Program-made: the position numbers and the translations under genes | Notes under the pieces: model-generated | The model's input: the letters and a program-made list of their open reading frames with translations, nothing else | The model's database searches: none | Told to the model about the DNA's origin: nothing | DNA from: Cryphonectria parasitica EP155 | Taxonomy: Eukaryota > Ascomycota > Sordariomycetes > Diaporthales > Cryphonectriaceae | Assembly (NCBI RefSeq): GCF_011745365.1 | Contig: NW_024468909.1 | Span: 2,604,001 to 2,668,000, forward strand | Direction: 5' to 3' | Length of the DNA stretch: 64,000 nucleotides | Shown here: positions 1-12,139 of the stretch, piece by piece | Layout of the letters: every line of letters begins with the position of its first letter | Numbering within the stretch: the stretch's first letter is position 1

Positions 1-849
1 TTACGAGTGCCCAGAGTGAAGTTCAGATCAGCCTGATTCGCTAGCGGCGCCTGCTGCTCGCTCGAGTTCTTCGACGGGCCAACCTCCCACCGGGCTCACG
101 TTAGATAGATGGCTGTCACAAGAAATTCCACCGCGCGCGATGGTCTGTGTTCCTCGAGAGAACCCGACGCTGCGCTTACGAGACCAACGATCTTGAAACT
201 CTCCGCCGGACCATCCATCGATTCTAGGCCTGCGCGCATTGTTCTCTTCAGTGCCAATGCATTGATTTTCATCATCACGAGATTGACTTTCCTGCTAAAT
301 AATGAACTGACTTTGTTCAATCAAGCTAGGGCGCACAATTGTATTGTGCTCTGTCGTTAAGCTCTGAAGCACGGGTTTGCAGGCTCAAGTCGGGAGTTCC
401 CTCATTCAAGCTTTTTCATCAAAAATTCGAAGCTCGTCGCGAGTTCTTGTCAGGCTGCATCGAGACGGCGTCTTGAGAGAGCATAAGAGACATTTCCATT
501 CAGTCAAGCAAAGCTACCAGTGCTACGTGCTGCTGTCCTACGACAAACCCCACCCCCAATATACGTGCAAGCTCTCGAAATGTCAGGTCCGGACCGTCCC
601 CGGCCCCGCCAAAAATGCTGAAGAAGAAAACAAGAACAAGAAGAAAACCCGTCCCATAATATGTCCCTCGACGCCACGGTACCGTGGCGCCGTCATAGAA
701 GAAATCATCCCGATAAGACAAACACCGGTACCATTTGGACTGCCCAGGGGTATCTTTCCAGCTTGCGCGACTCCGTGAAAAACATAAAATAAACGCCGTT
801 CATTCGCTACTCGCCGAAGCAGATTCATGCGTCTCAAGGATCGTGATCG
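1..849. other. Intergenic, no gene seen
   Basis: This stretch lies downstream (3') of the PHD/RING gene and runs to the left window edge. The overlapping short ORFs on both strands show no domain, no family resemblance and no consistent splice structure. The only structured element I see is an 18-bp perfect palindrome at 672-689, listed separately. Confidence 0.6.
672..689. repeat. 18-bp perfect palindrome
   Basis: CGCCACGGT followed directly by ACCGTGGCG forms an uninterrupted perfect inverted repeat with no loop. It lies about 160 bp past the stop codon of the PHD/RING gene. A spacer-free palindrome fits a dimeric protein-binding site better than a transcription terminator hairpin. Its role is unknown. 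Confidence 0.7.
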
Positions 850-2923
850 TCAAGATTTCAACTCTGCGACAGCATGCGCAACCTCGGTCGTCGCGATCTT
901 CTCCCACTGTCGTTTTGCTTCCTCGTTGACCGTGGATGGGTCGGAAACTTCTTCGTAAATCTTGTGGGAGACGGCACGGTTGATCTTCTCATACTGATCG
1001 CGGGAAAGCTGGCTGGACTTCCAATGCGGTTTTAGTGCAGCACGCACAACTTGACTGATGTCTTCTTTGATCTCAAGTGGCAGCGTCTTCCGAGTGGGCG
1101 ACAGCTCTTGGGATTGAGACAGTCGGACTTCGAGCTGTCGTCGAGGACGTGGTTGTCTCAGCTCGGGCGATCCGTTCCGCTTCAGTGGACGATTCTCTGA
1201 GTCGCTAGACTCTCCGTTCGAACGTGTTGGTGAGTAATTTGCAGGCGGGTACTTGGGCTCGATATGTGAGCTCAGAGACAGGACGGGTGATCTCGATGCG
1301 GACCGGGCTGTCGCATTTGCAGGAGGTGGTGCAGGAGGTGGTGTCAAAGACAATGCCCGTGGACTATTTCGTGCAGATGCAGACGGTGATGCCACAGGCG
1401 AGGAGGGGTCAACAGTGGGCGGAAGCCCAAAAAGACCACGAACAGTCTCGTCATCCGCGGGGCCGCTCTGTTCGACCTCTTTAAGCAGCGACGAGAGAAA
1501 AGATGGTGCCTCCTCCGGTGCAGCCGGAGACTGCGCAAGAGGAGAGCGATCATTCGACGATCCTCTAGACCTGGCGTCGACATGATGATTCGACGCCGTA
1601 GAGGCAACTTTGGATGATACGGCTTCGCCTCCTTGGTTGGTTATACGACGGGTGCGAGGGCGCTTCAGTGGCCGTGAGGGTTCAGGTGCAGGCTCCACCG
1701 GGGACGCAGTGATGGATCGAGATTTTCTCTTCCGGCTACTAGGCGTCGATGCTCGAGCTCTCTCAAAGTCCCGCCACGCCTGTCGCTCCTCACGAGTTTC
1801 GGGTGCTCCTGGGGTTCCTGATCCAGATGGTGGCGCAACCTGTTGCTCAACCACACCTTGAATGTTCCGAGCAAAGACGTCTCGAGCACCTAGCCTGCTT
1901 GCTATGCTGAGGCGTTGCTGCCAGCGTTGCCAATCGCGACGTTCTCTCTCGCGGGCTGCTTGGGATCGCCGGTATGCACGCAAGTGATCGTCTTCGTCGT
2001 CATGGGAATCAAGGTCGATGCCCGTGGCGCCGTGCACGTGGCTCGAGAACTGGCCCCAAGCCCCAAGCCACTGATCGGTACGAGCTCTGGTTCTCTCATT
2101 GCGCATGCTGGCCTGGGTACGGGGGAAAAAGTTGCGGCGGCGGCGAACCCGACCAGCAGTGCGGGCAGCCACGGCCTGGAACTCCTGGACTGTGATCTCG
2201 TTCTGGTCTGCACACTCCATGCAGAACCATGCACCGTCAGGAACATCGTCCAAGCCGATGCAATGTGTGTGGTACGGTGTATTGCAACCGTCGCACAGAA
2301 GCAGAACATCTTCATGGTCTGCGGTGTTGCAGACCGGACACGGCCTGCTTTCCTCCTCCTCTTCCTCGGGATTCTCGTCCAGCCATGCTAGTGGGTCGAA
2401 CTCGGCAACTTGTTTCTTATCTTCGACCGTATATGTGTTGAGGAGGGCGCCTAGTGGAAAGACGTGGAAAAGTCAGCTTCTTGCACATCTAGCTTCGAGT
2501 TTTGCCCGAGGACCACTCACCTCCGACCTTGTCGTAGACCTCAACAAGGTGAAATGCCTGGCGGCAGATAGGGCAGCTATTCGCCTTTCCAGTCCATGCT
2601 TTCAAGCAGCTATCATGCAGAATGTGACCACAAACTTGGATGACAGCGATATTGTCATCGGGATCTAGGCGAGACTCATCCGTCCCACTCAGGTGTTTTG
2701 TTGTAACTATCGTAGTTGTGATGTTTGTAGTGGTGGATGAAGCGGTGGGTGATGCTGCGGCGGCGGCCAAGGGGAGCGGCTTGAGATCGCCAATGGGTGT
2801 GGGTGCGGGCGCTGCAGCAGCAGCGGGCAGTCCACTACCGTCATCGCCCTCATCACCTTGCAATTGCTGCAAGGGTATCGTACTGTCTAGATTCTCTAGA
2901 CAAACGATGCACTGGTCTGCCAT
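850..2923 (-). CDS. RING-PHD finger protein, Asr1/PHRF1-like
   Basis: Two exons: 2923-2521 and 2450-850, with a 70-bp GTGAGT...CACTAG intron; 667 aa. The start is the ATG at 2923; a GTG one codon upstream is ignored. The N-terminus carries a RING-H2 ligand set (C5, C8, C98, H100, H103, C106, C117, C120), and its first loop is expanded by about 90 low-complexity residues. A canonical PHD finger (C4HC3) follows at about 172-214, then a Ser/Pro/Arg-rich middle. The C-terminal ~70 residues are helical and charged and resemble an SRI-type RNA polymerase II CTD-binding module. Proteins with RING, PHD and CTD-binding parts (yeast Asr1, human PHRF1) are E3 ubiquitin ligases that act on polymerase II, so a nuclear ubiquitin ligase role is inferred. 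The RING/PHD calls are firm; the SRI call is weaker. Confidence 0.9.
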
Positions 2924-4970
2924 CACAGAATGCCAAATCGAATGAGGAGAGGGATTACAAGATAATCAAAGGCCGGGGGAGGCATGAATATGATGGTGTT
3001 GATGGGATCTGGAGGGGGTTGGACTTCCTATTGTCAGCTTCGTTGTAGTTGTCGTGGCTGGCGATAGGCGGGCGCAGGTGCTGATGCGATAGGGCCTAGG
3101 CGCTGAGGGTGTTGGGGAGGGAGGGGGCCTGTAAGCTGTGTGTGCTGGTGAGGCCGGTTTCCTGTTTTAGCGGGTCAGTCCGTCCCAAAAGGCTCTGCGC
3201 TGCACTTGGGAAGAGGAAGAATGGGGAAGAGGCGAAAGTGCAAGCAGCTTGGAGAATTTGAGGGAGCATGGGCTACCCTACTTACCTAATAGAACAGTGC
3301 GTCCTGGTACTATGGTTCCGCAGATGTGAGTGCAGTAGGTACCTCCGGATCCAAATCGAGCGACCGCGGGACCTGGGCGAGTTTTAGCACAGTGCAGTGC
3401 TGTGTCCTACTGACCCGACCGACCCGTTTCGTTCCTCACACGCTGCAAAAAGAGGGACGTTTACCGCGGTGCTTTTTTGGACACAAGACCGGGATTCTTT
3501 TTTGGGGGCTCCCTGTTTTCCCTCACGATGCGATGCTACCTCTCTCCCTGCCTTCTTGCAGACCGGTGGCATGGGTGGGCTCTGCGTACTCATCTATCCG
3601 GGTCATATGCACAAGAAAAAGGAGTGTATGAATCACACAGCTCATACAGCAAAAGACGATTACTACTACTACAGGTCACACATGTATCCAGCTGAAGATG
3701 AAAAGACCTTAATGACCGGTTGATGAAGGAGCAGTGACGCCTTAACTTCGATGACCTGTGGGGCCCCAACCGATACCTAAGACACGCATTCCTCAAGGGC
3801 ACTACCCACCACCCACCACCCCCCAGACCATACAGTTGAGCATTGTTCTCGTAGCTCCATATTCATGCTGATCCCACCAAAAGAAAAAGAATACACAACA
3901 CAGGAAATATCCTCACTTTAAATTACTGTAATACTCTTATCTTTGCTTTCTGTTCCTCTCGTTATCGAGAAGAAGAAAACCACACCCTTCAAGCGTAGAT
4001 CGAAACTTAACTTCAACCCCCCTTCCTCAGTGGTTTTCAAGCGTCAGTGTAGGCAGGGTTCGTCGCCTGTCAAGGCAAATAAATGCCCACTCTCCAGTGC
4101 CATCGGCTCGGGTACCATCGTCCGTTCACCAACCACCTGACCCGCATCCTTCCAATTACTAAACTGGAGGAAGCCACTGGCGTGATTTAATGTGGCATTA
4201 GCTGGAAACACACAAATGAAGAACAAGAGTGAAAAGAAGACACGTACTATGTAAGACAAAGACGAGGAGGTGGCAGTGTATTTCGTACCTAGACGTGTGT
4301 GTGTGTGTGTGTGTGTGGCTCAAGGGGCGCACGGTGCAGACGTACGGATAGATGGAGGGTGACACATCAGCCGCTTAGGCTTTGGGGAGTGAATCACACT
4401 TGTCGTAGGGACGAGGGACACAAGTGAGCACATCCCCCCTCATGATCAGACTTGCCTACACCATCACCACAACGGATGACGTGCCCTGCCTACACTCTGC
4501 GTTCCCCTGTCAGGCACCGGCCATTGCACATCGGGGGCGGGTAGAATCAGGCAGCGCAAGCAAAACTACCTTTTCTAAGCATTGCAAATTCGGTGCTGGG
4601 GGAGGGGAAATTGGTTATTATCAGCATCTGAGCAATGGAAAGCCCCGGTCCTACAACTATGTTTCACGATCGACGTCGTAGGGACAGTATTGCGATCTTT
4701 AGATGTCCGTCATGGTCATCACTTTGCCAGTCAAAGGCCGCATCCCAAATGTTCTTCATGGAATCAATTTCTAGCTGATTCCTAGCCTCGTCAAGGATCC
4801 GTACCCATATCGGAGGCCATCATCCCTTCCCTGGTCGATTTGCGTAGCATGCCCTGCTGAGAAAACCATTTTATTCCCTGACACCACGAAATGTTGTGAA
4901 AAGCAAGCAAGATCATGATAACACCGCCCAGGCTACAGCCGTTCCGTCCACCTTTCTGCCTTTATCCACC
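2924..4970. other. Intergenic between PHD/RING and eL43 genes
   Basis: This interval holds the upstream region of the PHD/RING gene at its left end and the 3' flank of eL43 at its right end. A (GT)n tract lies at 4295-4317. The short ORFs here have no recognisable domain, and I see no RNA gene. Confidence 0.55.
4295..4317. repeat. (GT)n microsatellite
   Basis: An uninterrupted run of about eleven GT dinucleotides sits about 650 bp downstream of the eL43 stop codon. Confidence 0.9.
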
Positions 4971-5944
4971 TTACACCTCAGCGATCTCGCGCAATCTTCG
5001 GAGGGTCGAGCGCATGGCGGCGGCAGCGGGCGTGGCAACGGTGTAGGCACCACCGCTATTTAGTCTGTCGTCAGAAAACTGAACTACCTCGAATGGTGTG
5101 GATCCAGCAATCATATGTGGCCTAATGAGAGTGACTTACGCAACAGTGCGCTTGCAGGACTTGCAGTCCCAGATGCCGACGGAGTGACGCTTGACGCTGG
5201 TCTTGCCGCAGAAGGTGCAGATGTACTTGGCGTGCTGGGTGATTTCCATCTTCTTGACGGACTTTCGGAGGGAGGCACCGTATCTTTACATCTTCATGTC
5301 AGTTCCTGTCCAATGATCATTTCGTGTGGTTCCTTGTCGCCCTGCGTCGTAGCACTGTCGCACCAGGAGAGGCCACTGATTCGCCGTAGGCTCGTTGTAA
5401 ACGGCTTCTCCAGGTCGAATAAGAGGGCACCAGCATGATTCCGGATGGACAGTGCAGGGCGACACGAATTGTTGTCAGGGTCATCGAGGGGGTTCGGTTG
5501 GTTCGTACCTAGTACCGTACTTGCCGGTCACTGTGAATTGAGTTGTCAGCTCGCCATTCTCGAAAACAACATCTCGAGCAAATTTGTCTTAGGTGTCCAG
5601 GACGAGCACTGAAGCGCTTCAGACACCACAGCAGTAAAGATGTAGCCGACAGATTGTTCATGGTTTCCTAAGCTCTTGCCCCGCCCACGCCCAGCGAATA
5701 CTCTCGCTTAGCTCAGTTGACGTTTATATGTAGCTCTCCCCAATATTGTTGCCGTGTCTGTCTCGCCTGATGCGTGTTTCGTGGTGCGCTTCGTGCTCGT
5801 CCATCGCTCGGTCTGCTCAGAGGGGGGCTCAATGTGAGAATCTCGTTGACGTACCTCCGACCTTCTTGGTTCGCTACAGTGAAAGAAACGTCAGCAATTA
5901 TCTCAACAATATCCACAGAATCAAAAGTTTCGTACCTTGGCCAT
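4971..5944 (-). CDS. RPL43: 60S ribosomal protein eL43 (L37Ae family)
   Basis: Five exons: 5944-5936 (9 nt: start codon plus two codons), 5873-5855 (19 nt), 5530-5509 (22 nt), 5283-5140 and 5055-4971. They join in frame to 92 aa, exactly the usual eL43 length. The protein begins MAKRTKKVGV and shows the zinc-ribbon CxxC pairs (CTFCGK and CKSCKR). It ends with the family's alanine-rich helix and REIAEV. It is a structural protein of the large ribosomal subunit. The introns are 62, 324, 225 and 84 bp, so introns outweigh coding sequence. The donors include GTACGA/GTACGT types common in fungi. The gene is divergent from the reductase gene that starts at 6646. Residue-by-residue family fit makes this assignment very secure despite the tiny exons. 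Confidence 0.96.
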
Positions 5945-6645
5945 GGTAATGGATTGTGGTGGTCGACTTTACTGGTTGCGGAAAGTTGACTTGTCGGAGG
6001 GCGAAATTTCGTGGTGGAGTGCAACTCGCTGCGTTAGAATTTCGCTGGGTTGGGTCAGATTGTGCGGGTTGCGGATTTTTTGGCTTAGGCTGGCCTGAGG
6101 CAGGAAAGTGACCCAGTCGGATCGATTGCGGAGCCCGCTGACTAAGTGCCTCTCACCAGCTGGCCCCAGCTGTCCCGCAACTGCGTTGGTTCCCCCCCCC
6201 CCCCCAGGAGATGTGTCAATGCTGAGAAGCCAGTCTACTTGATCATTGAATTGCAATTTCTTTATGGCCTTGCTGTTTTAACATTCCTCGCATTGGCACT
6301 CGGTCTCGGTGCACGCAGAATCTGTAGGGCAACAGCCGTTGCTCAGTCAATCTGCAGATACGTTGACAGGCAGTTGAGCCGAGGCAATGGCCTGACATCA
6401 CCTAGGTATAAGTAGTACCAGATAGTGTGCTTGCACAAGATATGTTCGGCCCCTGTCCTTCTCTCGGCCATAACTTTACAAATTCGAATCTCGACATCAG
6501 TCTTCTGACTAGGTTCTCACTGTGAATCTGTGCAGCTCTGTGCTTTACCGCTTGGCGAGCGTATTCTCCCTTCCTTCCTTGTTACACAAGCCACCCCCTA
6601 GATTAGACTCGATCATAGGTTGAGCACGAAAGGTTCCGCCTCAAC
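5945..6645. promoter_or_regulatory. Shared divergent upstream region, eL43 / reductase
   Basis: About 700 bp separate the eL43 start codon (minus) from the reductase start codon (plus), so both promoters must lie here. A 14-base C run is at 6192-6205. I could not identify a specific factor site with confidence. Confidence 0.6.
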
Positions 6646-8204
6646 ATGCCTTTCAAAAACCATGGTCGCCAGTATGACCTGGTAGTATTCGGGGCTACCG
6701 GTGAGGACTCCCTCGCTGCAGATGTCCGAATTTTACTGACAGGTACTCAGGTTATACGGGGAAGTACACGACAGAGCACATCACCACGAACTTGCCCACA
6801 GACCTAAAGTGGGCCATCGCTGGCCGTTCCCATGGAAAGCTCGAGAAGCTCGCTTCCGAACTCAAGCCATTGCACCCAGACCGGCGTCAGCCTGGTTAGT
6901 TACTTACGCTCTCTCAGAAATCTTACTCAAAGCCTTGCCTGCCTGACTGACAGCGTCTTCAGACATCGAGGTGTGTGACCTCAACGACGAGGACCTAAGT
7001 TCATTGGCCAAGAAAACCTTCATCTTGATCGCTACTGTTGGCCCATACGGAAAATATGGAGAGCATGTAAGCATGTCACGCTAAGACACATGGCCGTGAC
7101 TGCGAGACTGAACTTTTTACAGGCCTTCAAGGCGTGTGCCGAGAATGGCACGCACTACTTCGACGTCACTGGCGAGGTGCCCTACGTAGCGAGAATGATC
7201 AAGAAATACGATCACGTCGCCAAGCAGTCGGGCAGCCTGATGTTTCCACAGATAGGTGTTGAATCTACCCCTGCGGATCTCATTGCGTGGTCCTTAGCCA
7301 AGCACATCCGGGTGAATCTTGGCGGGGCGAAGACCGGCGAGACTGTCATGTCGGTTCATAACCTCAAGTAGGTAACATCGAACTCACCTGAAGCGAGAGT
7401 TCTTTACTCACGTTGCAACAGGTCTGCTCCTTCCGGAGGTACTTTGGCCACCGTCCTTGACTTCTTCGACATGTTCAGCTTGAAGGAGATTGCCGCAGCC
7501 TTGGCACCCTTCGCTTTGTCGCCAGTCCCCAATACGCAGTCTCAATCTCAAGCACCCTCGCTGTGGTCAAGGCTCACAGGTTTGCGGACTGTTCCCGAAT
7601 TGGGTCTGCAGACGACATTTATTGGCGCTGATACCGACCGAGCCATCGTGCACCGCACTTGGGGTCTCTTCTCGCAGGCTGCCTCCAGGAAAGACGAGTT
7701 TTACGGCCCAAATTTCAGTTTCTCCGAGCACATGAAGGTGCGGAACTGGTTGTGGGGCGTCCTGATACATTGGGGCATCACCATGTCTGCCCTTGTCTTC
7801 GTCACTGTGCCGCCCATCCGAAAACTGGTGAAGAGGTTCGTGTACAAACAGGGCCAGGGACCAGAGATAGAGCAAGCAAAGAAAGACGAGATCGAGTATC
7901 GAGGGGTAGGGATACCGGATGGTGACAACGGTGCTGGGAAGTTGGCGTACTCCCGGGTCTTGTTTCACGGTAGCATGTATGCTTGTAAGCAGCTCATCCC
8001 CAGTCTCGCATCCAATGACGACGGGCTTCCTAACATTGTAAATTAGTGACCGGTATCTTCTTGGCTGAGGCAGCTCTCACGGTCCTCGAAAATGATCTTG
8101 GTCTAGATGGCGGCGTCCTCACGCCTGCTTGTCTTGGTCAAGGCTTTGTCGACAGGCTTGGTGCCTCGGGATTCCGGATCGAGTCGACGACGCTGTCAAG
8201 GTGA
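6646..8204 (+). CDS. Saccharopine dehydrogenase-like oxidoreductase
   Basis: Six exons: 6646-6700, 6751-6894, 6963-7066, 7123-7367, 7422-7984 and 8047-8204; 422 aa. An N-terminal Rossmann dinucleotide motif GATGYTG is at residues 16-22, followed by AGRS at the second strand, as in the SCCPDH / trans-acting enoyl reductase family. The C-terminal half has a hydrophobic, probably membrane-associated segment around the sequence LIHWGITMSALVF. This is not the lysine-pathway saccharopine dehydrogenase itself. Family members are membrane- or lipid-droplet-linked reductases whose substrates are mostly unknown. Every intron has GT-AG borders and keeps phase, and the last exon restores the conserved C-terminal region ending in the TGA at 8202-8204. 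The gene is divergent from eL43. Confidence 0.92.
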
Positions 8205-9806
8205 TTGGCAGAGCTTTTTTTGCTTATATCCAGTGGTAAACAGCACCCCGACGTGTTGTGTGAAAAGGTGGACGCCACTGTACATGCGCGGGATAAGCCA
8301 TCTCGAACATATGGACCAACGCAAACGAGGGTTGGCGCTAGTCTAAAATTGCGAAATGCACGCGTGCGAGCTCGCCCAGTACCTTTCCACCAACTTGTTA
8401 GTATTCATTGACACGTATGTGTGTCTTTACCAGGGGAGGAGAAAGGGAAACAAGAAGAAACAGAAGAGCAAAAACGGATCAAAGTCACCGGCGGGGAACA
8501 AGGACGTGTGGCCGTGGGAGTGCACAGCATAGTGGTGATGCAGACTACATAACTCAACTGACTGGAGAGAGGGTTGGTAGTCATGTAAGCAAGGCTGTAC
8601 GAGTCTATTATAACACTCTGCTTCTTACTTTTTTTTCTAGATCCTAGTCAGATACCTTGACGAAGTGTTTATTCCTCCTTGCAATGCAACCGGTTCGTAC
8701 CAGAAAATAAGGTACAGGTTCAGTCGATGATTGTATGCAGTACTTTAAACAACCCTAAATTTAGGCGACGTCAGTGGTGCTGTGTACAAATGCAAGTGAG
8801 CATTAGGGGGACTAGTGCAAGACATGACCAGGGTCAAAGCTTGCTCCACGTTTCCGTAGCTGCATTTAGAACTCTGATTTTCTTTCTTGGTGCTGATGGT
8901 TCCCAGTGCGAACATGAAGTTTTGGGCAGCCCACTTCATTATACATTGAAAGCACGCAGGTTGTTCATACCTAATAAATCCGTAGAGAATACCTAACGAG
9001 CAGACATGTGGATACATTTTCAATACTTTAAAAAAGAAAAGAAAAGGAAGAGAGAATGCAGCGGTTGGAAGATACAAGAGATCATTATGTGGTCCCTGGA
9101 ACAACGCTGGAAAAGAAAAGGGGTAGGTGGGAACTGTCCACAAGGAGAACTTCGAAAACGTATGGAAATGGTAGCTGATGCAGATTGCTGCTGCTGAACA
9201 CTCTACATAGTAGTGTCGTTGTATTTGAATTTGCAGGACCTTTTTTGCTGCATTCAGAGTCTTGTGAGGCACACAGTCCAGACACGGAGCAGGGAACCAC
9301 AAACCCCACCCCACTTCCATGTGTTGTACTTTGGGCTGGTCTGGCAGTGTTTCGATCTTCTAACGTCATTGAGCGCTGGCGAGCTTCCTTCAGTCCTTAT
9401 TTGCGACCACTTCCTACATATTTCAGCCTTCGAACCAATAGGCTACACGCTTTGGGTGTTCTTTTAAAAGATCACAGAAATGGCCCCAGAACTCACAACA
9501 TTATCTCGGTAGCCTCTTTTCCCCCCTCAGCGATCCACCTGCGGCAATTGGGCATAGAGTGCCCCCTTTCCAAACCTCTGCCAACCCACTCTTACGACCC
9601 TAGAATATTATTGCAGTCACAACAAGCCCTCTTACCTGGCAGCACAGACCCGGAATTACAGTCGTCCGTGACTGTCCCTCGCCTGCTGTGCCCAGTCCTT
9701 CTGGTAACCGGACCAGTTACAGCTCCCAGACCCGTTCCTCGGCATAAGGTGCCTCGACAGGCGACGTTCTCCTCTTTTTAATATCCTCTTCACCTCCTTG
9801 TTCGAC
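8205..9806. other. Intergenic, upstream of the DUF155 gene
   Basis: This contains the 3' flank of the reductase and the promoter side of the DUF155 gene. The 191-codon minus-strand frame at 8745-9320 lacks domain features and looks accidental. Pyrimidine-rich sequence and CAACA/CAGCA clusters just before 9807 are typical of a fungal 5' leader. Confidence 0.55.
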
Positions 9807-11430
9807 ATGTCTACAGCAGAAACATCCCCACTCCTCCCGACGGCAGAGAGTAGCCGTCTCAAGGCCTCGCGGACGGTCACCTTCAACGCCAACCCGGTCA
9901 CCAAGACGATCGAGCCTGACGGCGACAACTCCCCTCCCACAGCCTCAGCCGGTGCCTCAAGCTCCGCATCCACCTCGGCAGCGCTGTCCAAGATGCGGCG
10001 GAGACACAGCGCTGGCAGCGGTGGCGCCATCGTGAATGCCCTCCCGGCGAACCCGGCAGCCAAGATCGGCCCGCAGCGGTCGACCAAGAATGCGCAGAAG
10101 TTGAAGCTGCTGCCCAACCCAGAGCTGGAGGACGAGGAAGACGGACCCGACGAGGAGAGCGGGAGGGATGTCTACTCGCAGTACACACGGATTAAAGACC
10201 CCACGGCGCGGAGGGACGCGGCGCGCCTGGGCAAGGCAGACAGGACGCGGCTGCCGAGGGTGACTGCGTACAGCACGGCGAACAAGTACGAGATGGAGGG
10301 CCTGATGAGGTTCCTCAAGGGATCGCGCGGCAAGACAAAGGGGGCAAATCCCAAGCTGATCGACGAGTGCATATACACGCCGTATAACTACAACAGCAAG
10401 CAGGTGGAGATGGGACATGCGCAGCGCCAGGCACAGATCCACTCCAGCCCGGTACACCCGTACGAGAGAAGGCATTCGACGGGGGAATTCTCGACGGCCA
10501 CGGCTGCGGACGCTGGATATCCTCAGCAGGACCTCATAGATCTGAGGCACGAACACCAGATCCGTGAGGAGGGAGGCTACGATAGCCAGGCAGACACTTT
10601 CGGCCCGGAGAGGGGCGAAGAAGGCACGCTGGTAGAGACAGCCGACTTCGACATAGAGGTCCACACACCCGAAGTCTTTCTCTTTGAGTATGGCGTGGTG
10701 GTGATATGGGGCATGACGCTTCAGCAGGAGACTCGCTTCCTGAAGGAGATCTCCAAGTTCGAGGTGGAGAAGCTAGGACCTGATGATGTCGAGGTGGAAT
10801 ACTTCAACTTCTACTACACTCGCGAGTATCAAGCGCGCATCTACAACGACTTCATCGCACTGCGGGACAAGAACAACTACCGGGTGAAGCTGGCAATCTC
10901 GCACGCCCTGGCACAGAGCACCAAGACGTCCCTGTTTGAGGACTTGATGGATACGACCATCGACGCGTGCAAGGACATCCCGACGGAGATCTCGCTGACG
11001 GGCAAGATTGCGCTGAGCCGCAAGCAGATACACATGCAGATCGGCGAGCTGTTCATCCTCAAGTTAAATATCCATCTCGGCGGGTCGATCCTGGACACGC
11101 CTGAGCTGTTCTGGGTCGAGCCGCAGCTTGAGCCCGTGTATCAGGCTGTGCGCAAGTACCTCGAGATGGACTCGAGGGTCAAGGTTTTGACCGACAGGAT
11201 GGATGTTATTGGTGATCTCTTGGCCATGCTGAAGAGCGAGCTAAGTCATGGCCATGGCGAGAAACTCGAGTGGATTGGTGAGTGTAGTCCCATAACACAC
11301 CCCCCCCCCTCTCCGGGCCGGGGGAGAGACGAGGAGTAACTGACGTGTGCATTCAGTAATTGTGCTCATCGCTGCTGAGATCATCGTGGCTGCGATAAAT
11401 ATCTTCGTTGATATGTACTGGGTCGACTAA
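9807..11430 (+). CDS. DUF155 membrane protein, RMD1/RMD8/Sif2-type
   Basis: Two exons: 9807-11277 and 11357-11430; 514 aa. The intron contains a long C run near 11302. I start at the ATG at 9807 (MSTAETSPLL). The first ~250 residues are Ser/Ala-rich and probably disordered. The DUF155 domain runs from about residue 280 to the end, with the family signatures VFLFEYGVVVIWG and EYFNFYY, and a terminal transmembrane helix supplied mostly by exon 2 (VIVLIAAEIIVAAINIF). Yeast relatives RMD1 and RMD8 are linked to meiotic nuclear division, S. pombe Sif2/Sif3 to Sad1, and human RMND1 to mitochondrial translation. The exact cellular role here cannot be read from sequence. Its 3' end faces the NHP10-like gene, with about 700 bp between stop codons. 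Confidence 0.92.
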
Positions 11431-12139
11431 TTTGGTGGAACGAGGGTCGAGTCTTTGGTATTTAATAGGCCCCTCCGAGGCCGACAAAATCAGCAAGAAT
11501 AGAAAGCCACACACATGCACATATACATACTATCAGGCATATGGAGGGACAACCAAGCCCTCAGATTGTGTTTCAGGAGCTTCAGATAAGGTGGGATCAT
11601 ATCAGCATCGTTTGACTGGTTTGTTTGGGGCAGGAACTGCATCGCTGTAGAAACGTTGAGCATAGCTACTTCATTGTAGATAGCAGGAGGGGGGCGGGGA
11701 GGAGGAGAAAGAGGAGGAGGTGCTCTGCGGGAAAACAGGACAGCAGATTACAGAGCGAAAACACGCAATATAGGATCAAATGGGCCTTGATAAGAGGACA
11801 TGGAGGCTTTGCACATATGCTTAGGATACCCGTGTCAATTTACTACTTATCTCCAGCGGCACTGACTGTACACTCTCACTCTCTTTCAATTTGCTTCATA
11901 CATGCTGTATGGTTCTCTTTTTCATGGCACACAACTTTGCTCTGGGTGTTACAGCCATATAATAGACATATAGTCACATGCATTGAGATATAACAAGTAT
12001 CATATTACTTTCAGCATGCCCAGGAATCATTATGTTTATTGAATACAGAGGTATACTTTTCTCAGAACCAGACCCATCCGACCCAAACGCCAAGACACCA
12101 CCTTCTCATGTAGAATCAGGAGAGATGTTCAGGTCACCA
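11431..12139. other. Convergent intergenic region
   Basis: This lies between the stop codons of the DUF155 gene (plus) and the NHP10-like gene (minus), so it should contain both polyadenylation regions. It is AT-rich with a purine tract near 11685-11720. No gene is seen. Confidence 0.6.

Noticed and set aside
5284..5854. Possible box C/D snoRNA in eL43 introns
   Set aside because: I found loose CTGA and ATGA words, but no correctly spaced RUGAUGA/CUGA pair closed by a terminal stem. A covariance search would be needed.
8745..9320. 191-codon minus-strand ORF
   Set aside because: It starts within the expected promoter and leader of the DUF155 gene, and shows no domain, no family signature and homopolymer-driven composition.
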